Below, in pieces: positions 49,701-59,255 of a stretch of DNA of 64,000 nt (the first letter of the stretch is position 1; each line of letters starts with the position of its first letter). The DNA lies in contig NC_052405.1 of NCBI RefSeq assembly GCF_009389715.1, forward strand, positions 11,238,694 to 11,302,693. The letters run 5' to 3'. The position numbers and the translations under genes were made by a program. Below the pieces are notes generated by a model. It worked only from the letters and a program-made list of their open reading frames with translations. It made no database searches and was not told the origin of the DNA. This DNA comes from Phoenix dactylifera. Lineage: Eukaryota; Streptophyta; Magnoliopsida; Arecales; Arecaceae.

Positions 49701-51298
49701 AGCTGCACTTCCGGATCTCTCTCTTGTGATTGGTCGCAGGGCTCGTCGTCTCCAGGGGAGCAGAGAAGTTCCGAGTCTCGTCCACTGAATCCTCTTTTGT
49801 CATATACCACTCCGTTTTTTTTGGTAAACATATATCATCACTCCGTCAATCTCCGAATTTTCTTGCTCTTATGTCGATCTTCTCACTAGAGTTGATTCGT
49901 CTCCTTAGAAAAAAAGGGAACGGGCTTCGATTTGTAGTTGATATCTAGTTCTAGAGCTCGGGCTTGCGAGGTTCCTTGCTCTGGATGTTGGAAGGTCAGT
50001 CCTTTTTCGTTTTTTTCCTGGATTTTTAGTCGTTTCTTTTAGTCTAAGATCGGTCAATGGATGAAAAACGCGATTTTTTTTGCTATTGGCATGTGTTTTT
50101 TGATTTGGTTATGGTACATAATGTGTTATTTATGCCTCTGGAGCCCATGGAATCCTAAGGAAGTTGAATTTTCTCTCTTTTGGGTGGAGAGGAAGCAGAG
50201 GAATCCCTTAAAAGGGCGATTTTTTTTTTCATTTGAGCTTGGATAAAAACGTGTTCTTTCTTAGTAATTGCAGCTTTTATTGGAGTTTTTATTACAGAAA
50301 TTTTGGATTATTGTTGTTACAATTCAATAACTTCAAGTTTTTCCTCTATGTCTAAGTCGAGGTTTACAGTTTTAGGGATTTTTATGTGTTTCCAATTCAT
50401 TATTGTTCGATGATCATCAAAATCTCCATCTACTTGCACATGGGTTTTTCGTATGAGTTATTTTTCTTTTGATTCTGTGACAGAGTTGATCCACTCAAAG
50501 TCAATGTTTTATTCTTTTCCTTCTTTATTTGCTTTAGGTCCTTTCTTTTTTAATCTTTTTCTTCTAGTCAATAAAGACTCCCACGTTCATCACAAAACTC
50601 AATAGCCCCGACCTTACTTTTATATGTTTATAGGAGAACTGAGGTTCCTTTTGGGCATGGTATTTTAATATTTTAAAACATGTCATCTTCATCTGTTCCT
50701 TTCCATTTATCCGGTTTCTTACTCAAGTTTTGCTATTCAAGGTACTTGCAGAATATCTGTTTATAAATTTTGATCCATAATTTTCTTTTTGATCGTTTTC
50801 TTAAATGGGTTTCGCAGGATTCAATTTTTAAGCTTTTGATTAATTCTGAGATCTCATTTTGTAGTTATGCAACTATTCTATTTCAGAAACTTAAATTTCA
50901 CATTTAAATTTTGTTATAGCATGTTCTTTACTGGACAGTAAACTTATTGGTGATTCTGCTATTCCTTCTCGAAGACTGCATGCTGTTCCAGGATTTCAGT
51001 TTAATAGTTGCGATTTTTATTATGTGTTGCTGGTTGTTTGCCTAAAAAGTCCTTTTCCTCCCCCCCAATTTCTGACACCCTATGATACAAAAGTTGGCAT
51101 TTCATTATTTCTTGATCTTAGTTGTTCTCAAGATCGAAATTTTAGTATGTTTTAGACAGAGTCTTATAACATTCTGTTCCAAGCTTACAACTTGAGTTTT
51201 CTATGCTGAATTCATTAAAATGCAAACACCTAGCTAACAACTTCTTTATAATTTTAATCCTTATTTACAGAGAATTTGTGGTATAGAGACGTAACCAA
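49701..51298 (+). other. 5' leader and leader intron of the DUF936 gene
   Basis: An intron likely runs from the donor gaag/gtcagt at 49995 to the acceptor tttacag ending at 51270. It leaves a 28-base untranslated stretch before the ATG at 51299. Transcription probably starts within 49700-49900. The intron is T-rich and shows no coding exon. Confidence 0.55.
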
Positions 51299-53751
51299 AT
51301 GGCTGCCTTGGTCCCTGGTGCTCTCCTCAAGCTCCTTCAGCATATGAACACAGATGTCAAAGTTGCTGGTGAGCATCGTTCGGTACTCCTCCAAGTTGTC
51401 AGCATTGTTCCTGCTCTTGCTGGTGGTGAGCTCTACCCCAATCAGGGCTTCTACCTCAAGGTCTCTGATTCATCCCATGCGACCTATGTTTCCTTGCCTG
51501 ATGAGCAAGATGACCTCATCTTGAGTGATAAGATCCAACTGGGCCAATTCATCCATGTTGAACGCCTTGAGGCAGCCTCCCCTGTACCTATTCTGAGGGG
51601 TGTGAAGCCAGTCCCTGGTCGCCATCCGTGTGTTGGCAGCCCTGAAGATCTTGTGGCCGCTCGTTCCTTGGCATTCCTCAATGCCGAGAAACCGCAGGCA
51701 TCCAATGGCTCTAAAGATAATATTAGCACACCATTAGAAAAACAGAGAAGCAAACTCAGGAAATCGGTAGCAACTACTAAAGTTGATGAGGTGGAAAAGA
51801 AGGCATTGCTCGGTAGGTCATACTCTTCGCTTTCAAAACCATCAGTAAGCAGTGTATTGGAGAAGAAGGAGGCTATCCATATAAGATCCAGATCGCTGAG
51901 TTCAAAGTCAATCCCTTCATCTCCGACAAGCATTTATTCATTACCCACATCATTTGAGAAGTTCTCCAAGGGAGTTAAGCAGCAGACAAAAGTTAAAGTG
52001 CCAGAGAGACCAGCGCCTACTCCTACAAAGTTGGGCTTATTGGAGAGGGCAGCTTCTGCTTTGAAGGCAACCGCGGCTAAGAAGAAGCCATCTGCGGGAA
52101 ATTTGATTCCAGGGGTTGAATCAGGGCCTAAGGTTTTGAGAAGGAGCTGGGAAGGGAATGTGGAGCTGAAAGGGAGGGATAATTATAATCCAAGGGCAGC
52201 AAAGAGCGAGACTAAACCTGAAGCCCGAAGCACTTCTGTGAGTTCCTTTTGACATTTTGGCTTCTTTTTTTTAACTTGAATTAATTGACTATTATATTGA
52301 TCTTCTAGCTGTATATGTATATTTTTGTTTTTAATGAAGTTAAAAAGCATTTTTCCTATGCTTTCCATGGTCTTTTAGTGATCTTTTACAATATCATGCT
52401 GATATTATTAGTCAATAGCTAGTTCTATGGCTGCCAGTTGTCAGATTTTTATAGTGACAATTGGCTATGATTACTGAAAATCAATGCTGTAATCGTTGGT
52501 ATTATTTCCTTCTCGATTTTAAAATGATTTTGTAAATTCTAGTTTGCTTTTTTAGCAGAAAATTTTGGTGGATATTCAACTTCCTTTTATTATTTGGGCA
52601 TTATTTTAGTGTTAGTTGGAAATTTAGAAAGAGCCTCTGTTTCAATTTGCATTTCATTCTGAGCCATGTTTTCAATTTCCAGTGCAAGAAGTAGCAAGGC
52701 ACAAATGCCACTTTCTTATTATGTGAGAGAATGTTAAAGTAAGAAGGATCTATTTTATCCAAAGAAAAAGTAAGAAGGATCTATTAATAGTTGGTCACCG
52801 ATCAAATAGTATATCTTCGTATCTAAAAATCTATATAATGTTTCACTGATTGCTTAAGAAGTTTTCTGAATTTGATGATGTTATTGACTTTAACAAATTA
52901 GTGTGCATGAACCTATATAAATCATCTTCTACTTTTGTGTTAAATTTTACAGTTAATTTCATTCTCGCCGCCACTAATAAGGGAAAAATAAAGAGAAAGA
53001 ATTATAATTATCTTATGGCAACTTAGGATGTTTCTGCCATCTTTATCAGAAGTTGATTTTTAGTATTCTGATATTACAAACTGCAGGTTCCTCGAAGAAA
53101 ACCAACCACAAATGAAAAGTTGCTACCTAAAGAGGACAACAAGGTGCAAACTCCTGCAAGGAAAAGCAATGCAAGTGCCACTTTGGAAGATCCTGATAAA
53201 TTAAATAAACAACCGGCTCCTGTGACAAGGAGGACATCAGAGGCCACTCACAATACATCCTTTGGCAATCTAGTCAAGGTTGTTTCCAGTAGCAGAAAAT
53301 GGACTGATGGCAGTGTTTCCTGGGCATCACTTCCATCTTCTCTAGCAAAACTTGGAAAGGTATGGTTCGTATCAGTCTCAAAATATGTTCTCTGCATGAC
53401 AGAAGGGTTGAAAATATTTCATTCTACATATTTCCTCATTTTTAAAACCATCTAATTTCTGCTTTTTTTTTAAGACTCATCTTCTTTAGGTGCTATTTTT
53501 GCTCTTATTATGTACTTGTAAACAAATCCAACAGCTATATGGCCCTATATATGGACCTGGTCTTCTTTTTGCATCTAGTTTGGATTCTCCAAAGCTGAAT
53601 TATTTGTGATGCACTGATTTATTTATTGATTTAGTTCATTGATTGAATTTTTGTTTTAGGAAGTCTTGAAGTATAGAGATGCAGCACAACAAGCTGCCAT
53701 TGAGGCCATGCAAGAAGCTGCTTCTGCCGAGACCTTGATTCGGTGCCTTAG
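51299..53751 (+). CDS. DUF936-family protein, 5' part (continues beyond the window)
   Basis: Visible coding exons are 51299-52237 (313 codons), 53087-53359 (91 codons) and 53660-53751 (30 codons plus 2 bases). Exon 1 starts [20 protein letters not shown] and continues with the conserved block [52 protein letters not shown] and [13 protein letters not shown], diagnostic of the plant-specific DUF936 family. A basic Ser/Lys-rich region follows. Exons 2 and 3 carry the family's second conserved part ([32 protein letters not shown]). From memory, members such as Arabidopsis CORD1 associate with cortical microtubules; function here is inferred. The donor at 53752 splits a codon, so more exons are needed. 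None is visible before 64000. Confidence 0.88.
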
Positions 53752-55126
53752 GTAAATGCATCTATATAAGGCTTTTTTTTTTTTGAGGAGCAAATAAATG
53801 CATCTATAAATTAAATCACATGATTCTTCCACTTTGACATTACATGACATCTTTCATATTATTAGCACAGATTTTTAGTCAATATAGTTCTGTTTTTCAT
53901 TCCTTTGCATACATGTTTAATCTCTATTATGAGTTTATTTTGACAAACGACCATCATTTTTTTTTGGAGAAGAAATAGCCATATGTTTTAACTTTAACTA
54001 TGTTACAAATCTTAATTAATATATCAAGGAGCAGTCCAGTCCAAAAATGAAATCATTTAGTAGGTTGTCGTTCTGGTCGTTATGTTTTCCTTTATTCTCT
54101 ACTCGTTGATGCTGCTACATTCCCAAGTCTTATCTATGATATCCCCCTTATTTTGAAAAAAAATCTAAATAGATGGTCCATCTTAAATGGGCCTCCTTTA
54201 ATGAGTCTCTTGTCACATGCCTTCATGCTTTGTCCAACCATTGGCAGCATTCAGACCTTGCTCTTTTGCTATTAAAGTTAATGATTGAAAGTTGATGTTG
54301 ATATAAATCATATGATCCACCAACTTAAAAGTGTAGGAATTCAAGTGACGTTGCAAGTTTTCTGATACATATCTTTGCTGAGAGCCATAGTGGATCCTCT
54401 TTTTTTTTTTGGTAAAACGGTTGCTCACGTTAATCGAGCGTGAGTGCAACCAACAGAGTCAAGATACAATACATGGCATAAAAATGGGGGTACAATCTTA
54501 GACATAGTGGATCCTTCAAGGCATAACAGTAGTTAAAAAACTTGGTAGTTTCTAGTTAAAATATTTGGAAGGTGTAACGTAGAAGAAACTCCAGAGTCAT
54601 GAATTGGAGAGAATTAAGTATTGATAGGCTGTGGAAAGGGACCAGATTTGGAGTTTCCATGGAAGACTTGGACCTCTAGAAGCCTTTTGAGGTTACTTGA
54701 AAGAGAATATATATTTCCTAAGTCAGCTTGGAAACTGATGGTAGTATAATATTCAAAGTGGGGCTTTGTTGTATGAAAGCAGGCACATTCTGTAAAAGAG
54801 TTGGAAAAATACCTATCTAAAATATCTCTACTTTGGTTGCCTTCAAAGATATATGGTATTCTTATAGTGAATACAAGTCAAATTACTAAGATCACTGATA
54901 TGCTGCCAAATCATGGATTCCATTTGCAATTGGTTTGGATGCATGCCATAATTTCATGACATGGATGCCATGCGGCCGGCATGGAAAGATGTCATTTGCC
55001 AAGGTGGTGTGAGTCATTTAACTGCTGGTGTAGTTCAGGACGGACTACTTTAAGAGCCAAAGAGGTAAAGACAGATGCTCTTCTAATGCCATTAGAAGAG
55101 CATTAGAAGAGAGGAGAGAGCAGACA
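53752..55126 (+). other. Start of the last visible DUF936 intron
   Basis: Begins gtaaatgc. I found no following exon before the Copia LTR at 55127. A T-rich run followed by ggtaaaacggttgctcacg near 54400-54450 looks like dispersed repeat DNA but has no definable ends. Confidence 0.5.
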
Positions 55127-55432
55127 TGTTGCCCAAGGTGACAATCCAAGAGGGGGGGGGGGGTGAATTGGTTTCTTCTAAATTTTAGTGCTTTTAAAAA
55201 CTTTCGTAATTAAGTGCGGTGGATGCTTTCTTAGGTTATTTGAGTGAGTTAAGCTAATACAAGAATAGAAGATAAAGCAAGGGAAAATGAAAGCACAAAC
55301 ACAATGCAAACACACCAATATATAGTGGTTCGGTGCTCTCCTTAGCACCTACGTCCACTCCCCAAGCGTACCCTTGGGAATTCACTATAATCTCACGGAT
55401 TACAGTTGGATTGTTTTCCGGGCTCACAATCC

Positions 55433-55612
55433 AAAAACCTTGTTGGTTTTACGGGCTCACCAACGAACCTATACAACTTTGGTTTTCCGGGTTCACCAAA
55501 AACCTTGTTGGTTTTGCGGGCTCACCAACGAACCTATACAACTTTGGTTTTCCGGGTTTACCAAAAACCTTTGTTGGTTTTGCGGGCTTACCAACGAACC
55601 TTTACAAACTAT
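55433..55612. repeat. 65-bp minisatellite in the SIRE LTR
   Basis: aaaaacctt marks units at 55433, 55498 and 55563, exactly 65 bp apart. Each contains gttggttt, cgggct, accaacgaacct and ggttttccgggt. The repeat is open in several frames, which produces spurious ORFs. Confidence 0.9.
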
Positions 55613-56032
55613 TTAAAACAGATGAAAAGAAAGGATTTAAACTCCTAAATGAGCATATAAAGCAATATGAACTACAAAGAAGAGTTAGAAAGAAATTATC
55701 GCTTTGAAGTCGCTTTGCTCTTCTTTGTCAAGGAAGCTTCACTCTTCAAGGGGGGAAGGAGCTCTTGATGCCTCTTTGAATGTGCTCAATCCCTTTCTTT
55801 GATTCTTGAATGAAGCTCTTGATGAAGGAGATTAGGGCTCTTTTGTTTTCTTGTGTTTTCTTTGATATCCCACTCAAAAGTTGTTTCCTCTAATGAATAG
55901 TGCCCCTTTAAATAGTTTTCAACCTTCCTTGGACAAGCCCCATTCATCAGATTTGAAAAACTAGCCGTTACATACCTTGGGAAGGACAGAAAGTACATCT
56001 GCAGAACTAGCCGTTACTGTTCAGCCCGTGTT

Positions 56033-56525
56033 TGGGTCGGCTCAACCTGTCCTTGGGTCGACCCAACTTTGCCTTGGGTCGACTCAACCATTTCTTGGGT
56101 CGACCCTCTCAGAAACCACAGAAACTTCAATTTCAGCCTTCCTTCCCATGGGTCGACCCAACCATTCTTTGGGTCGACTCAAAGTCCACTTGGGTCGACT
56201 CAACTTCTTCTTGGGTCGACCCTCTCAGTAATTCCAGAGAACCGTTTTCTGTCTGTCTTTCTGTCTTGCCCTTTGGGTCGACCCTCTCAAAGTTTGGGTC
56301 GACTCAAGCTTGGGTCGACTCAACCACTGTGTGGGTCGACCCTCTCAGTGAATCCAGAGAGCATTCTTCCTTTGCGTTTTGAGGTTCTTTGGAGGTTGGG
56401 TCGACTCATGCTTACCTTGGGTCGACCCAACTCACTGTTCATTTGTGCTGTTTTTGCAGGAGTGTGCCAGATGATTCCTAGATGTGCCGGGGTCGACCCA
56501 ATCAACCTATGGGTCGACTCAATCC
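56033..56525. repeat. Array of TTGGGTCGACCCAA-like palindromes in the SIRE LTR
   Basis: About 15 copies of gggtcgac in 490 bp, mostly as ttgggtcgactcaa, ttgggtcgacccaa or ttgggtcgaccctctcag. Spacing is irregular, roughly 14-60 bases. The full form is a perfect 14-bp palindrome centred on GTCGAC. Confidence 0.9.
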
Positions 56526-56698
56526 ACACTTTGCTGCATTCTCAAGGTTAGATTCATCCAAATGAACAAGACCATATATATATTTTCAATTAAACAAATG
56601 TACTGAGAGTAATGAACTTATAAATGAAGTATCAATTTAACTTATAGCATGCTCTAGATAATTACTTGTTAATCATCAAAATAACACTATCATCCTCA

Positions 56699-56712
56699 AT
56701 CTCCCCCTTTTT
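56699..56712 (-). other. Polypurine tract of the SIRE-type element
   Basis: In element orientation aaaaagggggagat directly precedes the LTR start TGAGG. Similar gggggag tracts recur near 56824, 56868, 57023, 57238 and 57294, as is common in this lineage. Confidence 0.75.
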
Positions 56713-57541
56713 GATGATTACAAAATAAAGAGTATAAGCCTATTGATACTTGTCTTTAAAATCAGTTTATAAAAGGGATTGAATTTCAGAATTTTAGCTT
56801 TTCATATATACTTGTGAAATCTCCCCCTATATTATTCAAAATTTGCCAATTTGACTTTTTGAATGGCTCCCCCTTTCATTTATAATTCATTAGCAATGAA
56901 ACTTCAAAAATTTGAGATATCATATGAGTTTCAGGTTATGTATCGGGGTGCGAGAGGAGCGTGCCAAGTTCTGAATTATGATAGAAATTTTTGATCTGAT
57001 GATTTTCATTGTTACAAATTGCTCCCCCTTAGATATATAAGCTTTCTTATATGATTTTCAATTTGTTTGCCCATTTATTTCTCTTTTCGTTTCATAACTT
57101 CTTTACTCACTCTTTCTCACAAAGTTAATACTCTTTCTTTAAACACTATCTTTACTTCTCCCAAAATTAATACTCTTTCTTAACTTCTCAAATGAAATAC
57201 TCTTTCTTTTCTTAAAGTGAATATTCTATCTTTTCTTCTCCCCCTTTATATACTCTTTTCTCCTCTTCTCCTTTATATACTCTTTCCTTCTCTTCTCCCC
57301 CTTTTTGTTATCATCAAAAACATATATATGGGAAAAGATGCAATAAATAATAAACTTCAAACTTCATTGATCAAAATAGGAACATTTTCATACATTCATG
57401 TCAAAAACAAAGATAAGTACAATGTTCCTCAATCGAGATTTAAAGATATAAGGGAAAAGCAAGATACATATGAGAAAAAACAAGATACATATGAGAACTA
57501 GATTTCTAGCCTAGGCTCTAAACATAGATGCTAAGATCAGC
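56713..57541 (-). other. Non-coding region between env-like ORF and 3' LTR
   Basis: About 830 bp rich in C/T on the + strand, with repeated ctccccctt and actctttctt motifs. No coding sequence is supported. Confidence 0.65.
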
Positions 57542-58177
57542 CTAGGGGGAATCTAATGGCTGGGATCTAGTCCTCATCCTCCTAGCATAAGTGGCGAGGG
57601 GAGGTCGAGCCTGGTGAGACTGTGTCTGGCGTGGAGCACGACGAGCTGGATGACTCTGTGCCGATATCTCTGACTCAGCAGCCTGTGGCACAGATGGTCC
57701 ATGTGTCTCTCTCTCTCTCCTGAGTGCTCCAATCTGCTGCCTCAGATCACTGATATCAGCAGACATGACATCCAGCCGGATGTCTAATCGGCTCGTGAGC
57801 CCGTCAGTAATAGTCCTCGCCTGGGCTGTCATGAGCTCTGTCATCCTGCTCCAGAAGTCATCCGTATCTGTCGGAGGAGCAGATGACGATGGTCCAGCCG
57901 CTGAGGGTGCAGTAGGATGATCCATAGGCTCCTCATCCTCATCCTCTGGTGCCTCTCCCTCTGGTGCCTCACCCTGAATGCCTGCACCGGTGTGAATCCA
58001 CTGCCCGTTCACTTTCGCATATCCCATGCGTATGAGTGTCCGTGCAGTGTACGTGTCTGTGGAATACAGACTCTTGGATGCCTCCACCTCGAGAGGTAAC
58101 CCATGCTGTCTAAAAATCAATGTGAGTATCATGCCATAAGGTAGTGATACCCTGTTGCTGCTTATCACCTTTCTCAT
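57542..58177 (-). CDS. SIRE env-like ORF, C-terminal segment
   Basis: Starts with ATG right after the TAG that ends the upstream segment, in the same frame, and runs 211 codons. It has an acidic, Pro/Ser-rich middle (EDEDEEPMDHPTAPSAAG), a helical stretch (DVMSADISDLRQQIGALRRE) and a basic Arg/Gln-rich tail. I see no clear transmembrane segment. It most likely forms one protein with the segment at 58178-58849, interrupted by a single stop codon. Confidence 0.65.
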   Translation of the reverse strand: MRKVISSNRVSLPYGMILTLIFRQHGLPLEVEASKSLYSTDTYTARTLIRMGYAKVNGQWIHTGAGIQGEAPEGEAPEDEDEEPMDHPTAPSAAGPSSSAPPTDTDDFWSRMTELMTAQARTITDGLTSRLDIRLDVMSADISDLRQQIGALRRERETHGPSVPQAAESEISAQSHPARRAPRQTQSHQARPPLATYARRMRTRSQPLDSP

Positions 58178-58849
58178 CTACCTCAATATCATGGCCGGAA
58201 GATTTAGGGGAATCCCCCGAATCATACACTCCATAACTGCAAGATCTCGCTCTGAGATTAGATCGAATCTCCCGGTCTTCGGAAATAAAATCCTATTTAT
58301 CATATTGAGCAACAACCTCATCTCAGCAGAAAGAGAGCTAGCTATTACCTTTGTGGAAAAATCGAAGTTCTCATTTTCCATGATTAACTGTAGAGCTCTC
58401 ATTTTGTTTTCTGACTTTTCCGGAGTAGCTCCTGTGCAGGGTAGGTGTAGTAGCTCACTCAAGCTCTCCTCGGATACACGGATCCGAACCCCTCTAACAT
58501 CTGAAATAAGTCCTCCCATACCAGTCTTGAGGAAGGCGTAGAACTCTTGGACCAACCCGGGGTAAATCACCACATCAAGGGAGCAAAGATACTCCCAACC
58601 TTGTCTTTGGATCCATTCCCAAATCCGAAATCCTTCTTGGTTGAAAAACTCCGAATGAATCCTTCTCCCGGTAGTAACCGGCCTCCCCGCAAATCTTGCA
58701 AGGATCACTGAGGGGGAAGGAGGAGGAGGGACCTCCGCACGTGCCTCACGTCGTGGAGACACGGGAGAAGGCTCGGTAGGACGCCTTTCCTCTTGTTGGA
58801 CTCGGGTCACTCTTCCGGATCTCTTGGCTACGGCTCGTTTGGGTCCCAT
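58178..58849 (-). CDS. SIRE env-like ORF, N-terminal segment
   Basis: A 223-codon frame from ATG at 58849 to TAG at 58180-58178. After a basic, Pro-rich start, the region HSEFFNQEGFRIWEWIQRQ through LDVVIYPGLVQEFYAFLKTG and VRGVRIRVSEESLSELLHLP resembles the domain often labelled putative plant transposon protein in third ORFs of plant LTR elements (family name from memory). Function is unknown; a true envelope role is not shown. The ORF is spaced 406 bases from the end of pol. Confidence 0.7.
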   Translation of the reverse strand: MGPKRAVAKRSGRVTRVQQEERRPTEPSPVSPRREARAEVPPPPSPSVILARFAGRPVTTGRRIHSEFFNQEGFRIWEWIQRQGWEYLCSLDVVIYPGLVQEFYAFLKTGMGGLISDVRGVRIRVSEESLSELLHLPCTGATPEKSENKMRALQLIMENENFDFSTKVIASSLSAEMRLLLNMINRILFPKTGRFDLISERDLAVMECMIRGIPLNLPAMILR

Positions 58850-59255
58850 TTCTCCAAGATCTTTAGGAAATCTACTGTTTGGAGGAGTTTAGTGGAGATT
58901 GGAGAGTGGGGGCTAGACTTTTCGGAAGGAGACAAAGGGCAAGCAGTGCCCTAGATGAGCTCTCGGGCCCCCTTATAACAGTGGGGTCCCGACGTTGGGT
59001 CGACTCAAGAATTTTCTTGGGTCGACTCAACGTAGGGTCGACCCATGTTCTGGGTTGGGTCGACCCAAGTGCAGAAATTTTGTTTTCTCTCCCTTTTTGC
59101 TTCTAAAAAGTTTTCCTTGCTTCCAATCCTTATAACCTCTTTATGGAACAATGATACATGAGTAAGGAATCTATAGATAACAAATTTGACTCATGTTTCA
59201 TGGGATTTTTGAAGTTAGAGGAATGTATCATGACACTATTAGCTCCCTTTCATAT
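58850..59255 (-). other. Spacer between pol and env-like ORF
   Basis: About 400 bp with no coding sequence. It contains a second cluster of GTCGAC palindromes at 58995-59069 and may act as leader or splice-acceptor region for expression of the third ORF. Confidence 0.6.
58995..59069. repeat. Second GTCGAC palindrome cluster
   Basis: Four gggtcgac motifs in 75 bases, in ttgggtcgactcaa, agggtcgaccca and ttgggtcgacccaa contexts, matching the array in the LTR. Confidence 0.9.

Larger units (their letters stand above)
55127..56698 (-). repeat. 3' LTR of the SIRE-type element
   Basis: In element orientation it starts TGAGGATGATAG at 56698, right after the polypurine tract, and ends GGGCAACA at 55127. 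It contains a G12 run (55152-55163), a 65-bp minisatellite and a dense array of GTCGAC palindromes. With only one LTR visible its age cannot be judged. Confidence 0.8.

Noticed and set aside
56033-56525. CRISPR-like or tandem-repeat array
   Set aside because: The repeats are short palindromes with irregular spacing inside a plant LTR; there are no uniform spacers and no cas genes.
55333-56551. Overlapping ORFs in the SIRE LTR
   Set aside because: They translate the 65-bp minisatellite and the GTCGAC palindrome array in several frames at once, as repeats do.
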